Source of the DNA: a virus
Reading direction: 5' to 3' (one strand)
Length of the DNA stretch: 23,793 bases
IMG/VR virus record: IMGVR_UViG_3300042521_002036
Coordinates: 1-23,793 of that record
In this document: piece after piece, positions 1 to 7,249 of the stretch
How the letters are laid out: each line of letters starts with the position of its first letter
Position numbering within the stretch: position 1 is the stretch's first letter
Made by a program: the position numbers and the translations under genes
The notes under the pieces: model-generated
Told to the model about the DNA's origin: nothing
What the model saw: the letters and a program-made list of their open reading frames with translations, nothing else
Databases searched by the model: none

Positions 1-1
1 T

Positions 2-679
2 GTGGACATTAATGAACTATATGTACCCGCACACAACTGGCCCTATCATTTAATTAGTATTAATGATGATAGGATTAAAAATAAACAAAATATTCACAAT
101 ATAATGCATGGTGGAGACTACCTTGGACTAGCCTGCTTAAATGGCAATGATAAATCATCACGCGATAAGTTTTTTTCAGACAACCCAGATTTTAAGATAT
201 CTTGGGAAGGATTTAAGGCAGGAGAGATTGGTAATTTTGCTAGTCATTTTATTGCCTGGAAGTACCTTATCAATTCATCAATGAATAGAATTTTAGTTTT
301 TGAGGACGACGCGGTAGTTAGCGATGATTTTATTGAAAGAGTTTCTAATATGATGGAAAAACTTCCTTCAGACTGGGATATCTTTAGTATTTTTGTTCAT
401 CCTAATCAATACGATAGGTATAATGGTAATGATTCTGGAGATGTTGTTAAGGCTTATCAGGACTGGTCAACACTATGTTATGTTGTGTCAAAGTCTGGGG
501 CTAGAAAATTATATGACTACGTTTGTAAAAATGGAATGGACTATCCAACAGATTGGTTTATATTCCGTCATGCAGATGAGCATAATTTTAATGTATTTAC
601 ATTACACCCAGAATGTAATTTGCCAGTATGGATTGATGAAAGTCAACCATCCCTAGTTCAGAATACAGAAAAAATATGA
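2..679 (+). CDS. Glycosyltransferase family 25-like protein (5' end at window edge)
   Basis: Probable glycosyltransferase that adds a sugar to a glycan or protein acceptor in the cytoplasm. Seen: PYHLISINDDR near residues 14-24, then GEIGNFASH (74-82) and VFEDDAV (99-105). The spacing GEIG-x-x-x-SH followed by an EDD motif is the signature of the GT25 / LPS-biosynthesis family, where the acidic residues bind the nucleotide sugar and metal. The first possible codon is a GTG at the very edge of the window, so the true start may lie upstream. The stop overlaps the next start (ATGA), placing it in an operon with a nucleotidyltransferase and an FkbM methylase. Family assignment is by motif; donor and acceptor are unknown. 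Confidence 0.8.
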   Translation: MDINELYVPAHNWPYHLISINDDRIKNKQNIHNIMHGGDYLGLACLNGNDKSSRDKFFSDNPDFKISWEGFKAGEIGNFASHFIAWKYLINSSMNRILVFEDDAVVSDDFIERVSNMMEKLPSDWDIFSIFVHPNQYDRYNGNDSGDVVKAYQDWSTLCYVVSKSGARKLYDYVCKNGMDYPTDWFIFRHADEHNFNVFTLHPECNLPVWIDESQPSLVQNTEKI

Positions 680-1326
680 TACTAGGAGTACTTCCCGCTT
701 CTGGAAAGGCATCAAGACTAGGAGGAATACCAAAATTTTGTCTGCCCATAAATGACAATCAAACACTTCTTGAGTGGCATGTAGATAGAATGAAAGAAGT
801 ATGCGATGATATTAGAATTTCTACTAGAGAAATGTGGCTACCAATAGTTGAGAGGTTCGACCTTGATGTAGAAATATTCATTGTTGAGCCATCAAGTATG
901 GCTGATGCCATATTAAAAACTTGTGATAATAAATCGGATAAGGTTGTAATTGGGATGCCAGATACCTTTATATCAGGAAGCAAGGATAATTTTTACGGAA
1001 GAATGATAGAAAATGATTCTCAAGTAGTTCTGGCATCATGGGAATGTGATGAATTTTTAAAGGGTAAAGTAGGCCAAATAGAATCATTGGGAGATAAAGT
1101 ATTAAGCATTATCGATAAGGATTCAAGTTGCCCGTTTGAAAGAATGTGGGGAGCGATATACTTAAATGAAACTGTAGAATTGCTAGACCCTAAGGAAGAT
1201 GTTATAGGTGACCAGTTCAATTCTTGGATAAAAGATGGGGTAGTAACTACCCATGCTCCATGTTCTGGTAGTTATATTGATGCTGGTACTTTTAGTGGAC
1301 TGAAAAGGATGTACTCTGAATTATGA
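676..1326 (+). CDS. Sugar nucleotidyltransferase-like protein (NTP_transferase fold)
   Basis: 216 residues with an N-terminal nucleotide-binding signature, LPASGKASRLGGIPK (residues 6-20; G10, R14 and K20 fit the GxGxRL...PK pattern of NTP transferases, slightly degenerate), and a metal-binding aspartate in VIGMPDTF (91-98, D96). These enzymes join a sugar phosphate to an NTP to make a nucleotide sugar. It starts inside the stop of the GT25-like gene and ends inside the start of the FkbM gene (both ATGA), so the three are translationally coupled. It is shorter than full-length RmlA/GlmU-type enzymes, lacking an acyltransferase domain. The sugar substrate cannot be read from sequence. Confidence 0.75.
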   Translation: MILGVLPASGKASRLGGIPKFCLPINDNQTLLEWHVDRMKEVCDDIRISTREMWLPIVERFDLDVEIFIVEPSSMADAILKTCDNKSDKVVIGMPDTFISGSKDNFYGRMIENDSQVVLASWECDEFLKGKVGQIESLGDKVLSIIDKDSSCPFERMWGAIYLNETVELLDPKEDVIGDQFNSWIKDGVVTTHAPCSGSYIDAGTFSGLKRMYSEL

Positions 1327-1970
1327 AATCGTTAAAAGAATATCTGCAATCTGGAAGATTATCTTACTCACAAAATAACCAAGATTTATTAGTAACTTAC
1401 TATTATGGTGATCGTCCAGGATTTTTTGTAGAGTTTGGTGCTATGGATGGTATAGAATTAAGCAATACTTTACTTTTAGAAAAATATTATGGATGGACTG
1501 GTATAGTAGCAGAGCCATTACCAATATTCTCTGATGAAATATCTAAAAACAGGTCTTGTAGTATTGAGTATAAGTGTGTATCAAATAAAAGCGGGGACGT
1601 TGTAGAATTTTATGAAACATCATTTCCAGCACTTTCAACAATTTCAGATTATGCATATAGTGATCATTGGGGAAAAACTAGAGAAGATCATGTAGTTCAT
1701 AAAATTGAAACTGTATCTTTGAAAGACATGCTTAGTAAGCACAGGGCACCAAGTATTGTTGACTATTTATCAATAGATACTGAGGGTTCGGAATTTGATA
1801 TTCTATCCGCCTTTGACTTTTCTACAAGATTTAACATAATAACATGTGAGCATAATAATTCAAGTATGCAAGAACCAATATATAAATTATTAACTTCATA
1901 TGGATATAAAAGAATATATCCAGAGATATCAGCGTGGGAAGACTGGTATGTTCATGAAGATTTTATTTAA
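1323..1970 (+). CDS. FkbM-family SAM-dependent methyltransferase
   Basis: 215 residues. The SAM-binding loop FFVEFGAMDG (34-43), the GIVAEPLP strand (60-67) and the DYLSIDTEGSE motif (147-157) in this order are typical of the FkbM methyltransferase family, which O-methylates sugars and natural products. It is the third gene of an overlapping cassette with a GT25-like transferase and a nucleotidyltransferase, so methylation of the same sugar is the simplest reading (inference). The start ATG overlaps the upstream TGA. Confidence 0.85.
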   Translation: MKSLKEYLQSGRLSYSQNNQDLLVTYYYGDRPGFFVEFGAMDGIELSNTLLLEKYYGWTGIVAEPLPIFSDEISKNRSCSIEYKCVSNKSGDVVEFYETSFPALSTISDYAYSDHWGKTREDHVVHKIETVSLKDMLSKHRAPSIVDYLSIDTEGSEFDILSAFDFSTRFNIITCEHNNSSMQEPIYKLLTSYGYKRIYPEISAWEDWYVHEDFI

Positions 1971-2023
1971 TAAATTAAATATTAATGTAAGGATTAATTC
2001 AAGTCTTAGAGAAAGTAAACCAC

Positions 2024-2296
2024 ATGCCAAACATTAATACTGAAAAAGAAATCTCTAGAGTTTGCAAAGAAATAGAAGAATTACTTATTAAAAAGAATCG
2101 CGCCTATGGAAACTCCGCGCTTGACCCAGTAAGAATATTTTCACAAGCAAATCCTACAGAGCAAATTAAAGTTCGTATAGATGATAAACTTAGCAGATTT
2201 GCCAATGGCGGGGAGTTCCCTGGAGATAATGATATTGACGACTTAATAGGTTATCTGGTATTATTAAAAGTAGCGAATAGTGAAAACTGGAGATAG
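2024..2296 (+). CDS. Nucleotide modification associated domain 1 (Nmad1/DUF1599)-like protein
   Basis: A 90-residue, mostly helical protein. KNRAYGNSALDP near residues 24-35, VRIDDKLSRFANG near 50-62 and DDLIGYLVLLK near the C terminus match what is known of the DUF1599 (Nmad1) family, common in phages and predicted from gene neighbourhoods to take part in nucleotide or DNA modification. The start ATG follows a purine-rich stretch (AGAGAAAG). The downstream zinc-ribbon gene starts one base after the stop. Biochemical function is not established. Confidence 0.7.
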   Translation: MPNINTEKEISRVCKEIEELLIKKNRAYGNSALDPVRIFSQANPTEQIKVRIDDKLSRFANGGEFPGDNDIDDLIGYLVLLKVANSENWR

Positions 2297-2297
2297 A

Positions 2298-2471
2298 ATG
2301 CCACTTTATACATATTATTGCAAAGTATGCGATTTAGATCTAGAGTTAATTTCTAAAATTTCTGATAGAGATAGTCAGCGTTGTCAAGATTGTGGATATG
2401 AACTTCTCAGGAATTTAGATAGACCAGGGATGGTTTGGAGTCCAACAAGAAACGGTGGATTCTCTTTATGA
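2298..2471 (+). CDS. FmdB-like small zinc-ribbon protein
   Basis: 57 residues beginning MPLYTYYCKVC, with CxxC pairs at C8/C11 and C29/C32. This is the layout of the FmdB-type putative regulatory zinc ribbon, which binds one zinc. An in-frame GTG lies upstream at 2280, but the ATG at 2298 gives the family's typical MP-[LT]-Y-x-Y-x-C start and is preceded by GGAGA. The stop overlaps the next start (ATGA). Role unknown; nucleic-acid binding is possible. Confidence 0.75.
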   Translation: MPLYTYYCKVCDLDLELISKISDRDSQRCQDCGYELLRNLDRPGMVWSPTRNGGFSL

Positions 2472-2845
2472 GAAAATTTGAAAATATATACATACCAGAT
2501 CAATATGAATCTAAAACAAGAATAGTTATTGCGGCATGGCTGTTGTACTTAGCATTACCAGTAATAGTTATGTTAGATATAATATCTATTTTATGCAATT
2601 CTATTATTTTTAAAATATCTGGCATCCCAAGAGTGGATAGAAAAAAATATATAAAACCTTTCTCTAGAATGAAATTGCCAGAGGCTACAATTTGGTATAA
2701 ATTAGGTTGTGTTTATTGTTCATATGCAAATGGTGTAGCCTACTATTATAAAGATACTGTTATGAGTATAGAATTTCTATACTGTCCATGGAAGCAAAAG
2801 TGCAGGACTAAAATTCATCATCATAATTTTTTTAATGATTGGTAA
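2468..2845 (+). CDS. Small membrane protein with a CVYCSYANG motif
   Basis: 125 residues starting at the ATG that overlaps the upstream stop. Residues about 16-42 are strongly hydrophobic (one long or two short membrane segments). The C-terminal half has KLGCVYCSYANGVAYY and a later CPWKQKC followed by a histidine run. The YCSYANG and CPxKxx elements recall an uncharacterised family of bacterial membrane-associated proteins, and the Cys/His pattern suggests metal binding or redox, but I cannot name a function. An upstream in-frame TTG at 2435 is a less likely start. Confidence 0.65.
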   Translation: MRKFENIYIPDQYESKTRIVIAAWLLYLALPVIVMLDIISILCNSIIFKISGIPRVDRKKYIKPFSRMKLPEATIWYKLGCVYCSYANGVAYYYKDTVMSIEFLYCPWKQKCRTKIHHHNFFNDW

Positions 2846-2849
2846 TCAT

Positions 2850-3149
2850 ATGCCTAAGAAAAAAATAAATAGAGAATATATCCCATACAGCATGAATGAT
2901 AATATTCATGTATATTATGAAGTTGAATATTTAAAAGACGTAATTAAGCCTGGTGATAGAATTAAGTTCAAGCATATTCGTGGGGAGTTTACATTTATTC
3001 TTATGGCACATAATTCAGAAAAAGATGTTACTTGGATAGACTGTAGAAATCCTAATACTGGAGAATACAGGTCTTTCTATATTGATAGACTGAGCGGACT
3101 AGTAAGAGCAAAGAAGAGTAGAAGGAAGAAGCAACTTGTCAGAGATTGA
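2850..3149 (+). CDS. Small basic phage protein (DUF7246-like)
   Basis: About 99 residues from the ATG at 2850; an in-frame ATG at 2835 is also possible. The core PGDRIKFKHIRGEFTFI followed by TWIDC and a YRSFYIDRLSGLVR stretch resembles short beta-barrel-like proteins found beside terminases of actinobacteriophages (DUF7246-like, from memory). The C terminus is very basic (KKSRRKKQ), suggesting nucleic-acid contact. It overlaps the terminase small subunit start by 14 nt. Function unknown. Confidence 0.6.
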   Translation: MPKKKINREYIPYSMNDNIHVYYEVEYLKDVIKPGDRIKFKHIRGEFTFILMAHNSEKDVTWIDCRNPNTGEYRSFYIDRLSGLVRAKKSRRKKQLVRD

Positions 3150-3651
3150 ACTTACTAGTTCTTTTGACCAAATGAATCTTGTCGTAGAAGAATTATTAAA
3201 GGGAAAGAATCCCACCGACATATCAAAGTTCTTGGGAATAAAAAGATCTCAGGTATTAGAACACATAGATACATGGAGAGAACTGGTATCTGGAGATAGT
3301 AGAATTAGGGAGCGTGCCAAGGAAGCCCTCGCTGGCGCTGATCAACATTATTCTATGATTATCCAACGCGCCTGGGAAACAGTAGATCAGGCAGATGCCA
3401 ATCAACAATACAACACTAAAGCCTCCGCTCTTAAAATGATTGCAGATGTTGAACAAAAAAGAATTGATATGCTCCAGAAGGCTGGTCTTCTAGAGAATAA
3501 TGAAATGTCTGCTCAACTTCTAGAGACAGAGCGCAAGCAAGAGATCCTTATGAACATTTTAAAGGAAGTAACATCCGAATGCAGTCATTGTAAAATGGAG
3601 GTCGCTAAAAGATTATCAGAGGTTACGGGCAAGGTAGAACCAATTGATTGA
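3136..3651 (+). CDS. Putative terminase small subunit
   Basis: 171 residues. Residues about 18-45 form a helix-turn-helix (KNPTDISKFLGIKRSQVLEHI pattern) followed by long helices; near the C terminus there is a CSHC pair. A DNA-binding protein of this size directly upstream of, and overlapping by 8 nt, a large terminase is expected to be the small subunit, which recognises packaging sites. The TTG start at 3136 is supported by the GGAAGAAG purine tract just upstream; the next ATG (3172) would cut into the N-terminal region. Called mainly from position plus the HTH. Confidence 0.7.
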   Translation: MSEIELTSSFDQMNLVVEELLKGKNPTDISKFLGIKRSQVLEHIDTWRELVSGDSRIRERAKEALAGADQHYSMIIQRAWETVDQADANQQYNTKASALKMIADVEQKRIDMLQKAGLLENNEMSAQLLETERKQEILMNILKEVTSECSHCKMEVAKRLSEVTGKVEPID

Positions 3652-5434
3652 TTTTAGTGACTTTATAGAAGCACTTGACGATGACAAGTTTGAGGAAACT
3701 CCAGCCACGATAGAGGAGTTTGTTACTGACAAGAAGTACCTAGACTTGCCTCCTCTTTCAGAATATCAATACAAAGCCATCAAGTCTATGACGCAAATTT
3801 ATGATAAAGACACCCTAACTAAGTGGCTTGGAGAAGAAGAAGGAATAAAAAGATGGAACCAGACATGCAAGGAAGTGATTCTTCAGATAGGGAAAGGCGG
3901 GGGGAAGGACTTTATCTCTACTATAGGGTGTGCCTATGTTGTCCACCTCTTATTGTGCCTTAGCGACCCAGCCAAATATTATGGTAAGCCGCCAGGAGAT
4001 TCAATTGACATTATTAACATTGCTATAAACGCTGTTCAGGCAAATAGGGTATTCTTTAAAGGGTTCAAGCGTATCATTGAAAAGTCGGCCTGGTTTCAGG
4101 GTAGGTATATCCCCAAGGCTAACAGTATTGAATTTGATAAAGAAATAACTGTTCATTCAGGACATTCAGAGGCAGAATCCTGGGAAGGGTACAACGTCCT
4201 GCTTGCTATCCTTGACGAAATTTCTGGTTTTGAACTAGAGAATACTACAGGCAGGCAGAGTCCAAAGACTTCTGCTGCTATTTATAAAATGTATAGAGCA
4301 TCTGTTAACTCACGCTTCCCGGATTTTGGGAAAGTTATCATGCTTTCATTCCCTAGATTTAAGAATGACTTTATTCAGCAAAAATATAATGATGCGGTAG
4401 CAGAAAAAGAAACTGTAGTTAAATCTCATAGTTTTAAAATAGATCCAGACCTTCCAGATGGTCATGATGGTAATGAATTTACCATTGAGTGGGAGGAGGA
4501 TCATATTGTTTCCTACGCTCTACCACATATATTTGCCTTGAAAAGACCTACCTGGGAATTTAATCCAACCAGAAAAATTCAAGACTTCACCATTGCTTTC
4601 TATGACGATCCATTAGATTCTCTTATGCGCTTTGCCTGTATGCCTCCAGAAGCAACAGATGCATTCTTTAAGTCCCGCGAGAAGATCGAAAAGGCTTTCA
4701 GCAGTCCCAAGTTTGCAGTAGATAGTAGTGGTAGGTTTGCAGAATGGTTCAAGCCAGAGGAAGGCCGTCAGTATTTTGTTCATGTTGACTTAGCCCAAAA
4801 ACATGATAATTGTGCCGTGGCAATGGCTCATATTGAGGGTTGGGTGCAGATGAAGATCGCGGGGACAATGACAGAGGCAGCACCCAGGGTTATCGTGGAC
4901 GCTGTAAGATATTGGCAACCAACATCTACTACTAGTGTAGATTTATCTGAAGTAAAAGATTACATTATTGAATTGCGCGAGCGAGGATTTAATCTGGGAG
5001 TGGTGACATTTGACAGATGGAATTCTCATGACATGATGCAACAATTAAAGCATTATGGAATTAATACTGAATTACTATCTGTGGCGAAGAAACATTACGA
5101 GGACATGGCCCTGCTTGTAACAGAAGAAAGAGTTTATGGCCCAGAACTTAAATTATTAATCGATGAATTATTGCAACTAAGGATACGCGGTGATAAGGTT
5201 GACCACCCTAGAAAGGGCAGCAAGGACTTGGCTGATGCCGTATGTGGCGCGGTCTATAATGCTATTGCTCGCTCTAGAAGAGATTCGCTACAAGAAATCG
5301 AAGTATATTCGTACGATATGCTTGAACAAGATAGCGAGGAAGAGATAAAATTAAGGATGGGTAGGAAACAAAATAGCGAACTTATCATCCCACCCGCTTT
5401 ACAAAATGCTATTGACAGCATGGAAATAATTTAA
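3644..5434 (+). CDS. terL: Terminase large subunit (DNA-packaging ATPase/nuclease)
   Basis: 596 residues, full length for the family. ATPase domain: a deviant Walker A IGKGGGKD (82-89) and Walker B LLAILDE (186-192). C-terminal RNase H-like nuclease: FVHVDLAQKHD (378-388), FDRWN (456-460) and SKDLADAVCGA (526-536) supply the acidic metal ligands. The protein pumps DNA into proheads and cuts the concatemer. The TTG start overlaps the small subunit stop; no better start is nearby. Its 3' end contains a consensus promoter for the tRNA that follows. It is the firmest evidence that this is a tailed phage. Confidence 0.95.
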   Translation: MIDFSDFIEALDDDKFEETPATIEEFVTDKKYLDLPPLSEYQYKAIKSMTQIYDKDTLTKWLGEEEGIKRWNQTCKEVILQIGKGGGKDFISTIGCAYVVHLLLCLSDPAKYYGKPPGDSIDIINIAINAVQANRVFFKGFKRIIEKSAWFQGRYIPKANSIEFDKEITVHSGHSEAESWEGYNVLLAILDEISGFELENTTGRQSPKTSAAIYKMYRASVNSRFPDFGKVIMLSFPRFKNDFIQQKYNDAVAEKETVVKSHSFKIDPDLPDGHDGNEFTIEWEEDHIVSYALPHIFALKRPTWEFNPTRKIQDFTIAFYDDPLDSLMRFACMPPEATDAFFKSREKIEKAFSSPKFAVDSSGRFAEWFKPEEGRQYFVHVDLAQKHDNCAVAMAHIEGWVQMKIAGTMTEAAPRVIVDAVRYWQPTSTTSVDLSEVKDYIIELRERGFNLGVVTFDRWNSHDMMQQLKHYGINTELLSVAKKHYEDMALLVTEERVYGPELKLLIDELLQLRIRGDKVDHPRKGSKDLADAVCGAVYNAIARSRRDSLQEIEVYSYDMLEQDSEEEIKLRMGRKQNSELIIPPALQNAIDSMEII

Positions 5435-5440
5435 TATAGT
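5412..5440 (+). promoter_or_regulatory. Consensus sigma70-type promoter for tRNA-Ile
   Basis: TTGACA (5412-5417), a 17-nt spacer, then TATAGT (5435-5440), inside the last codons of terL. The expected transcription start falls a few bases before tRNA-Ile at 5450. The -35 is perfect and the -10 differs from TATAAT by one base. Confidence 0.75.
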
Positions 5441-5449
5441 AGTTGTTAC

Positions 5450-5523
5450 GGGGCGGTGGCCAAGTTGGTGAAGGCGTCACTCTTATAAGGTGAAGATCGT
5501 GAGTTCAAGTCTCACCCGCCCTA
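5450..5523 (+). tRNA. tRNA-Ile (UAU anticodon, reads AUA)
   Basis: Full cloverleaf: the 7-bp acceptor stem has one G-U pair at its end, the D arm is 3 bp, the anticodon stem 5481-ward is TCACT/GGTGA with loop CTTATAA (anticodon TAT), and the T arm is GTGAG/CTCAC with loop TTCAAGT. CCA is not encoded (next bases CGA). Most bacteria read AUA with a lysidine-modified CAU tRNA, so a UAU isoacceptor is notable. AUA is frequent in the surrounding AT-rich genes. Confidence 0.88.
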
Positions 5524-5524
5524 C

Positions 5525-5656
5525 GATTACAGATGGCAATATCTTAGGATGGTGTAGTTACATACAAATATCCCGTTATAGCGAGTCTGCCGTTGAGTGC
5601 GTTGAATTCGTTTCTAGCGTCTTTCGTGCAAAAAGGATTCGTCGCCATCTGTAATC
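5525..5656 (+). ncRNA. Candidate structured RNA between two tRNA genes (long inverted repeat)
   Basis: GATTACAGATGGC at 5525-5537 is the exact reverse complement of GCCATCTGTAATC at 5644-5656, a perfect 13-bp closing stem around a 106-nt interior. Inside, GGAT (5547-5550) can pair with ATCC (5570-5573) around a smaller GTGT/ACAT hairpin (5552-5563). No reading frame here looks like a gene. It starts one base after tRNA-Ile and ends three bases before tRNA-Pro, so it is probably cotranscribed and released by tRNA processing. It does not fold as a standard tRNA. No known RNA family is recognised. Confidence 0.5.
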
Positions 5657-5659
5657 CCA

Positions 5660-5733
5660 CGGGATGTGGCGCAGTTTGGTAGCGCACCTGTTTTGGGAAC
5701 AGGGGGCCGAAGGTTCAAATCCTTTCATCCCGA
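5660..5733 (+). tRNA. tRNA-Pro (UGG)
   Basis: Acceptor CGGGATG pairs perfectly with CATCCCG; anticodon stem CCTGT/ACAGG carries loop TTTGGGA (anticodon TGG); T arm GAAGG/CCTTT with loop TTCAAAT. Discriminator A at 5733, no encoded CCA; a single C separates it from the ATG of the next gene. Confidence 0.93.
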
Positions 5734-5734
5734 C

Positions 5735-6022
5735 ATGCAGACAATAATTGCAGTAGGAGCAATAACTCTAGCGATAGAGGTGTTTCTATTTTTTGTTCTT
5801 GTAAAACATGTTAAATATATAACATCATTATTTAATGAATATAAGAATTCAAATATTAAAAATGGCGATGTAGAGCAGAAAATAGAAATGTATCAGGATA
5901 AAGTAATTGAACTAGAAGATAAAAATAAAAAACTAGAGTTAGAAAATAAACTTCTACAGGAAAAAATAAGTAAGATAAATAAACAAATGAAGCAAATTAG
6001 CGATCATTTTAAACCAAACTGA
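5735..6022 (+). CDS. Membrane-anchored coiled-coil protein
   Basis: 95 residues from the ATG at 5735, one base after tRNA-Pro. The open frame extends back through the tRNA, but that part is not protein. Residues about 3-24 form one membrane helix (IIAVGAITLAIEVFLFFVLV); residues about 45-90 are a charged Lys/Glu/Leu heptad-like coiled coil. There is no ribosome binding site, so it is probably translated from an mRNA made by cutting off the tRNA (inference). Function unknown; spanin-like or membrane scaffold roles cannot be decided. Confidence 0.65.
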   Translation: MQTIIAVGAITLAIEVFLFFVLVKHVKYITSLFNEYKNSNIKNGDVEQKIEMYQDKVIELEDKNKKLELENKLLQEKISKINKQMKQISDHFKPN

Positions 6023-6028
6023 TATAAT
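6020..6028 (+). promoter_or_regulatory. Extended -10 promoter, leaderless type
   Basis: TGATATAAT (TGN plus TATAAT) followed after 6 nt by ATG at 6035. The first transcribed base should coincide with the start codon. No good -35 is seen. Confidence 0.6.
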
Positions 6029-6034
6029 TAATAT

Positions 6035-6271
6035 ATGGAGGACTCCATGGAAACTGAAGTTCAGGAAGAAGTAAGAGTTCTTACCAGAAGCGATAGGTGT
6101 GATGCACCTAAATGTCCCGCTCAGGCGTGGGTTATCGCTAAGTTTGTAACTGGCGAGTTGTATTTCTGTGGGCACCACTTTGACAAGTACGAGGTTAGCA
6201 TCATTCGTGATGCATACGATATTGTAGATGAAAGAGAATTTATCAATGCTAAATCAGAATCTTCTGCTTAG
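6035..6271 (+). CDS. DUF7455-like small zinc-binding protein
   Basis: 78 residues. DRCDAPKCPAQAWVIAKF followed by GELYFCGHHFDKYE gives a Cys4/His2-type zinc site and matches my memory of the DUF7455 family of small actinobacterial and actinophage proteins. Two starts compete: ATG 6035, placed for leaderless translation from the extended -10 at 6020-6028, and ATG 6047, with a GGAGG 5 nt upstream that is itself inside the longer form. Function unknown. Confidence 0.75.
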   Translation: MEDSMETEVQEEVRVLTRSDRCDAPKCPAQAWVIAKFVTGELYFCGHHFDKYEVSIIRDAYDIVDEREFINAKSESSA

Positions 6272-6758
6272 TAAAAGGGATAAAATAAAACTTGTTAGAG
6301 AGCGTGATGGATTTACATGCGCCATCTGCCTAAAGGATTTTAAGGCAAATTCTGACGTAACATTAGATCATTGGATTCCCCGTTCAGCGGGAGGATCAGA
6401 AGATGTATCTAATTTAAGACTTGCACATAAAAAGTGTAACGCATGGAAAAGTGATAGGATACCTAATGAAGATGGATCGATTCCTCCGCGCCCTCCAAGG
6501 GCTAATTATCAAGATCGAAGGCGGAGAAAGCAAGAAATATTAGAAAGCCTCTGTACCGACTGCTATGATGGTAGGCTGCTATTGCAGGGAGAAACATGTC
6601 CATACTGTGGATCTCCAGCGGGTCCAGAAGATTGGCCCCATTGGGCAAAAAAACCAGCAAATAAGTGTGATCATACCCCGCCAGAATGGTGCTGGGCATG
6701 TTCTATAGGAATAGTTGACCGAAAACCAGTATTTCTGGTACTATTAGAAGGTAACTAG
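6246..6758 (+). CDS. HNH endonuclease with C-terminal zinc-ribbon region
   Basis: About 170 residues. The HNH core is clear: CAIC (25-28), TLDHWIPRSAGG (39-50), an Asn near 56 and HKKCN (61-65), i.e. the beta-beta-alpha metal fold with paired zinc cysteines, which nicks or cuts DNA. The C-terminal half carries further Cys pairs (CTDC, CPYC, and a CDHTPPEWCWAC stretch). HNH proteins near terminases often help terminase cleave DNA in cos-type phages; here it lies about 800 nt downstream. An in-frame ATG at 6228 is possible; 6246 has the purine tract GAAAGAGAA upstream. It overlaps the previous gene in another frame. Confidence 0.85.
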   Translation: MLNQNLLLSKRDKIKLVRERDGFTCAICLKDFKANSDVTLDHWIPRSAGGSEDVSNLRLAHKKCNAWKSDRIPNEDGSIPPRPPRANYQDRRRRKQEILESLCTDCYDGRLLLQGETCPYCGSPAGPEDWPHWAKKPANKCDHTPPEWCWACSIGIVDRKPVFLVLLEGN

Positions 6759-6762
6759 ATAG

Positions 6763-6833
6763 TCCCTGATGGTGTAATGGTAGCACAAATGACTTTGGAT
6801 CATTTAGTTTTAGTTCGAATCTAGATCGGGGAG
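6763..6833 (+). tRNA. tRNA-Gln (UUG)
   Basis: Acceptor TCCCTGA/TCGGGGA (one T-G pair), anticodon stem AATGA/TCATT with loop CTTTGGA (anticodon TTG), T arm TTTAG/CTAGA with loop TTCGAAT. Discriminator G; no encoded CCA (next bases CGG). Confidence 0.9.
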
Positions 6834-6845
6834 CGGGAGGGTATT

Positions 6846-7037
6846 ATGCCTTGGAAAGTACAAAGAAACTTTGGCGATTGCAATGGATATGCAGTAGTCA
6901 AAGAAGGAACAAACGAAATTGAGGGTTGCCATGCAACTCGCGCAGAGGCAGAGGCACAACAACGTGCGCTTTATGCTTCTGAAAATAAGTCAGACTCCGT
7001 ATGGGACGGCGCATTTATTGAAAAGGGATACAATTGA
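6846..7037 (+). CDS. Small phage protein with a CHATRAEAEAQQRALYASE motif
   Basis: 63 residues starting MPWKVQRNFGDCNGYAVVK, with a strong ribosome site GGGAGGG just upstream. The middle (GCHATRAEAEAQQRALYASE) matches a short module often seen in phage proteins, sometimes fused to prohead protease or portal-associated proteins; here it stands alone. It overlaps the next small gene by 4 nt (TTGA). Role unknown, possibly virion-related. Confidence 0.7.
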   Translation: MPWKVQRNFGDCNGYAVVKEGTNEIEGCHATRAEAEAQQRALYASENKSDSVWDGAFIEKGYN

Positions 7038-7171
7038 CACGCGATAAGATTATTGAAAGACTTAAGGCAAAGAAGATGAAAAGTTCTGCTTCATCTGCTG
7101 AAATTAGTTCTTTTATTGCAGGATGGAATCAGGCAATTAAAGAGGCGATTGATCTTTTAGAAAAAGATTAA
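7034..7171 (+). CDS. 45-residue hypothetical protein
   Basis: TTG start overlapping the previous stop (TTGA), with AAAAGGGA upstream as the ribosome site. The translation begins MTRDKIIERLKAKK and is predicted to be helical, with a basic N terminus and acidic C terminus (LLEKD). It ends 6 nt before tRNA-Gly. Tight coupling and a proper ribosome site argue for a real gene; no family is recognised. Confidence 0.55.
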   Translation: MTRDKIIERLKAKKMKSSASSAEISSFIAGWNQAIKEAIDLLEKD

Positions 7172-7177
7172 TCTCTC

Positions 7178-7248
7178 GCGAGTGTGGTGTAGAGGTAACA
7201 CATCTGCCTTCCAAGCAGTTATCGCCAGTTCGATTCTGGTCACTCGCT
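7178..7248 (+). tRNA. tRNA-Gly (UCC)
   Basis: Acceptor GCGAGTG/CACTCGC perfect; anticodon stem CTGC/GCAG (outer pair mismatched) with loop CTTCCAA (anticodon TCC); T arm CCAG/CTGG with loop TTCGATT. Discriminator T, then C, then the ATG of the next gene. Confidence 0.9.
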
Positions 7249-7249
7249 C

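Noticed and set aside
1954-2037. 27-codon ORF between the FkbM and Nmad1 genes
   Set aside because: No ribosome site, overlaps both neighbours and has low-information AT-rich sequence.
5666-5734. N-terminal extension of the coiled-coil gene back to 5666
   Set aside because: The extension translates tRNA-Pro; the protein starts at the ATG at 5735.
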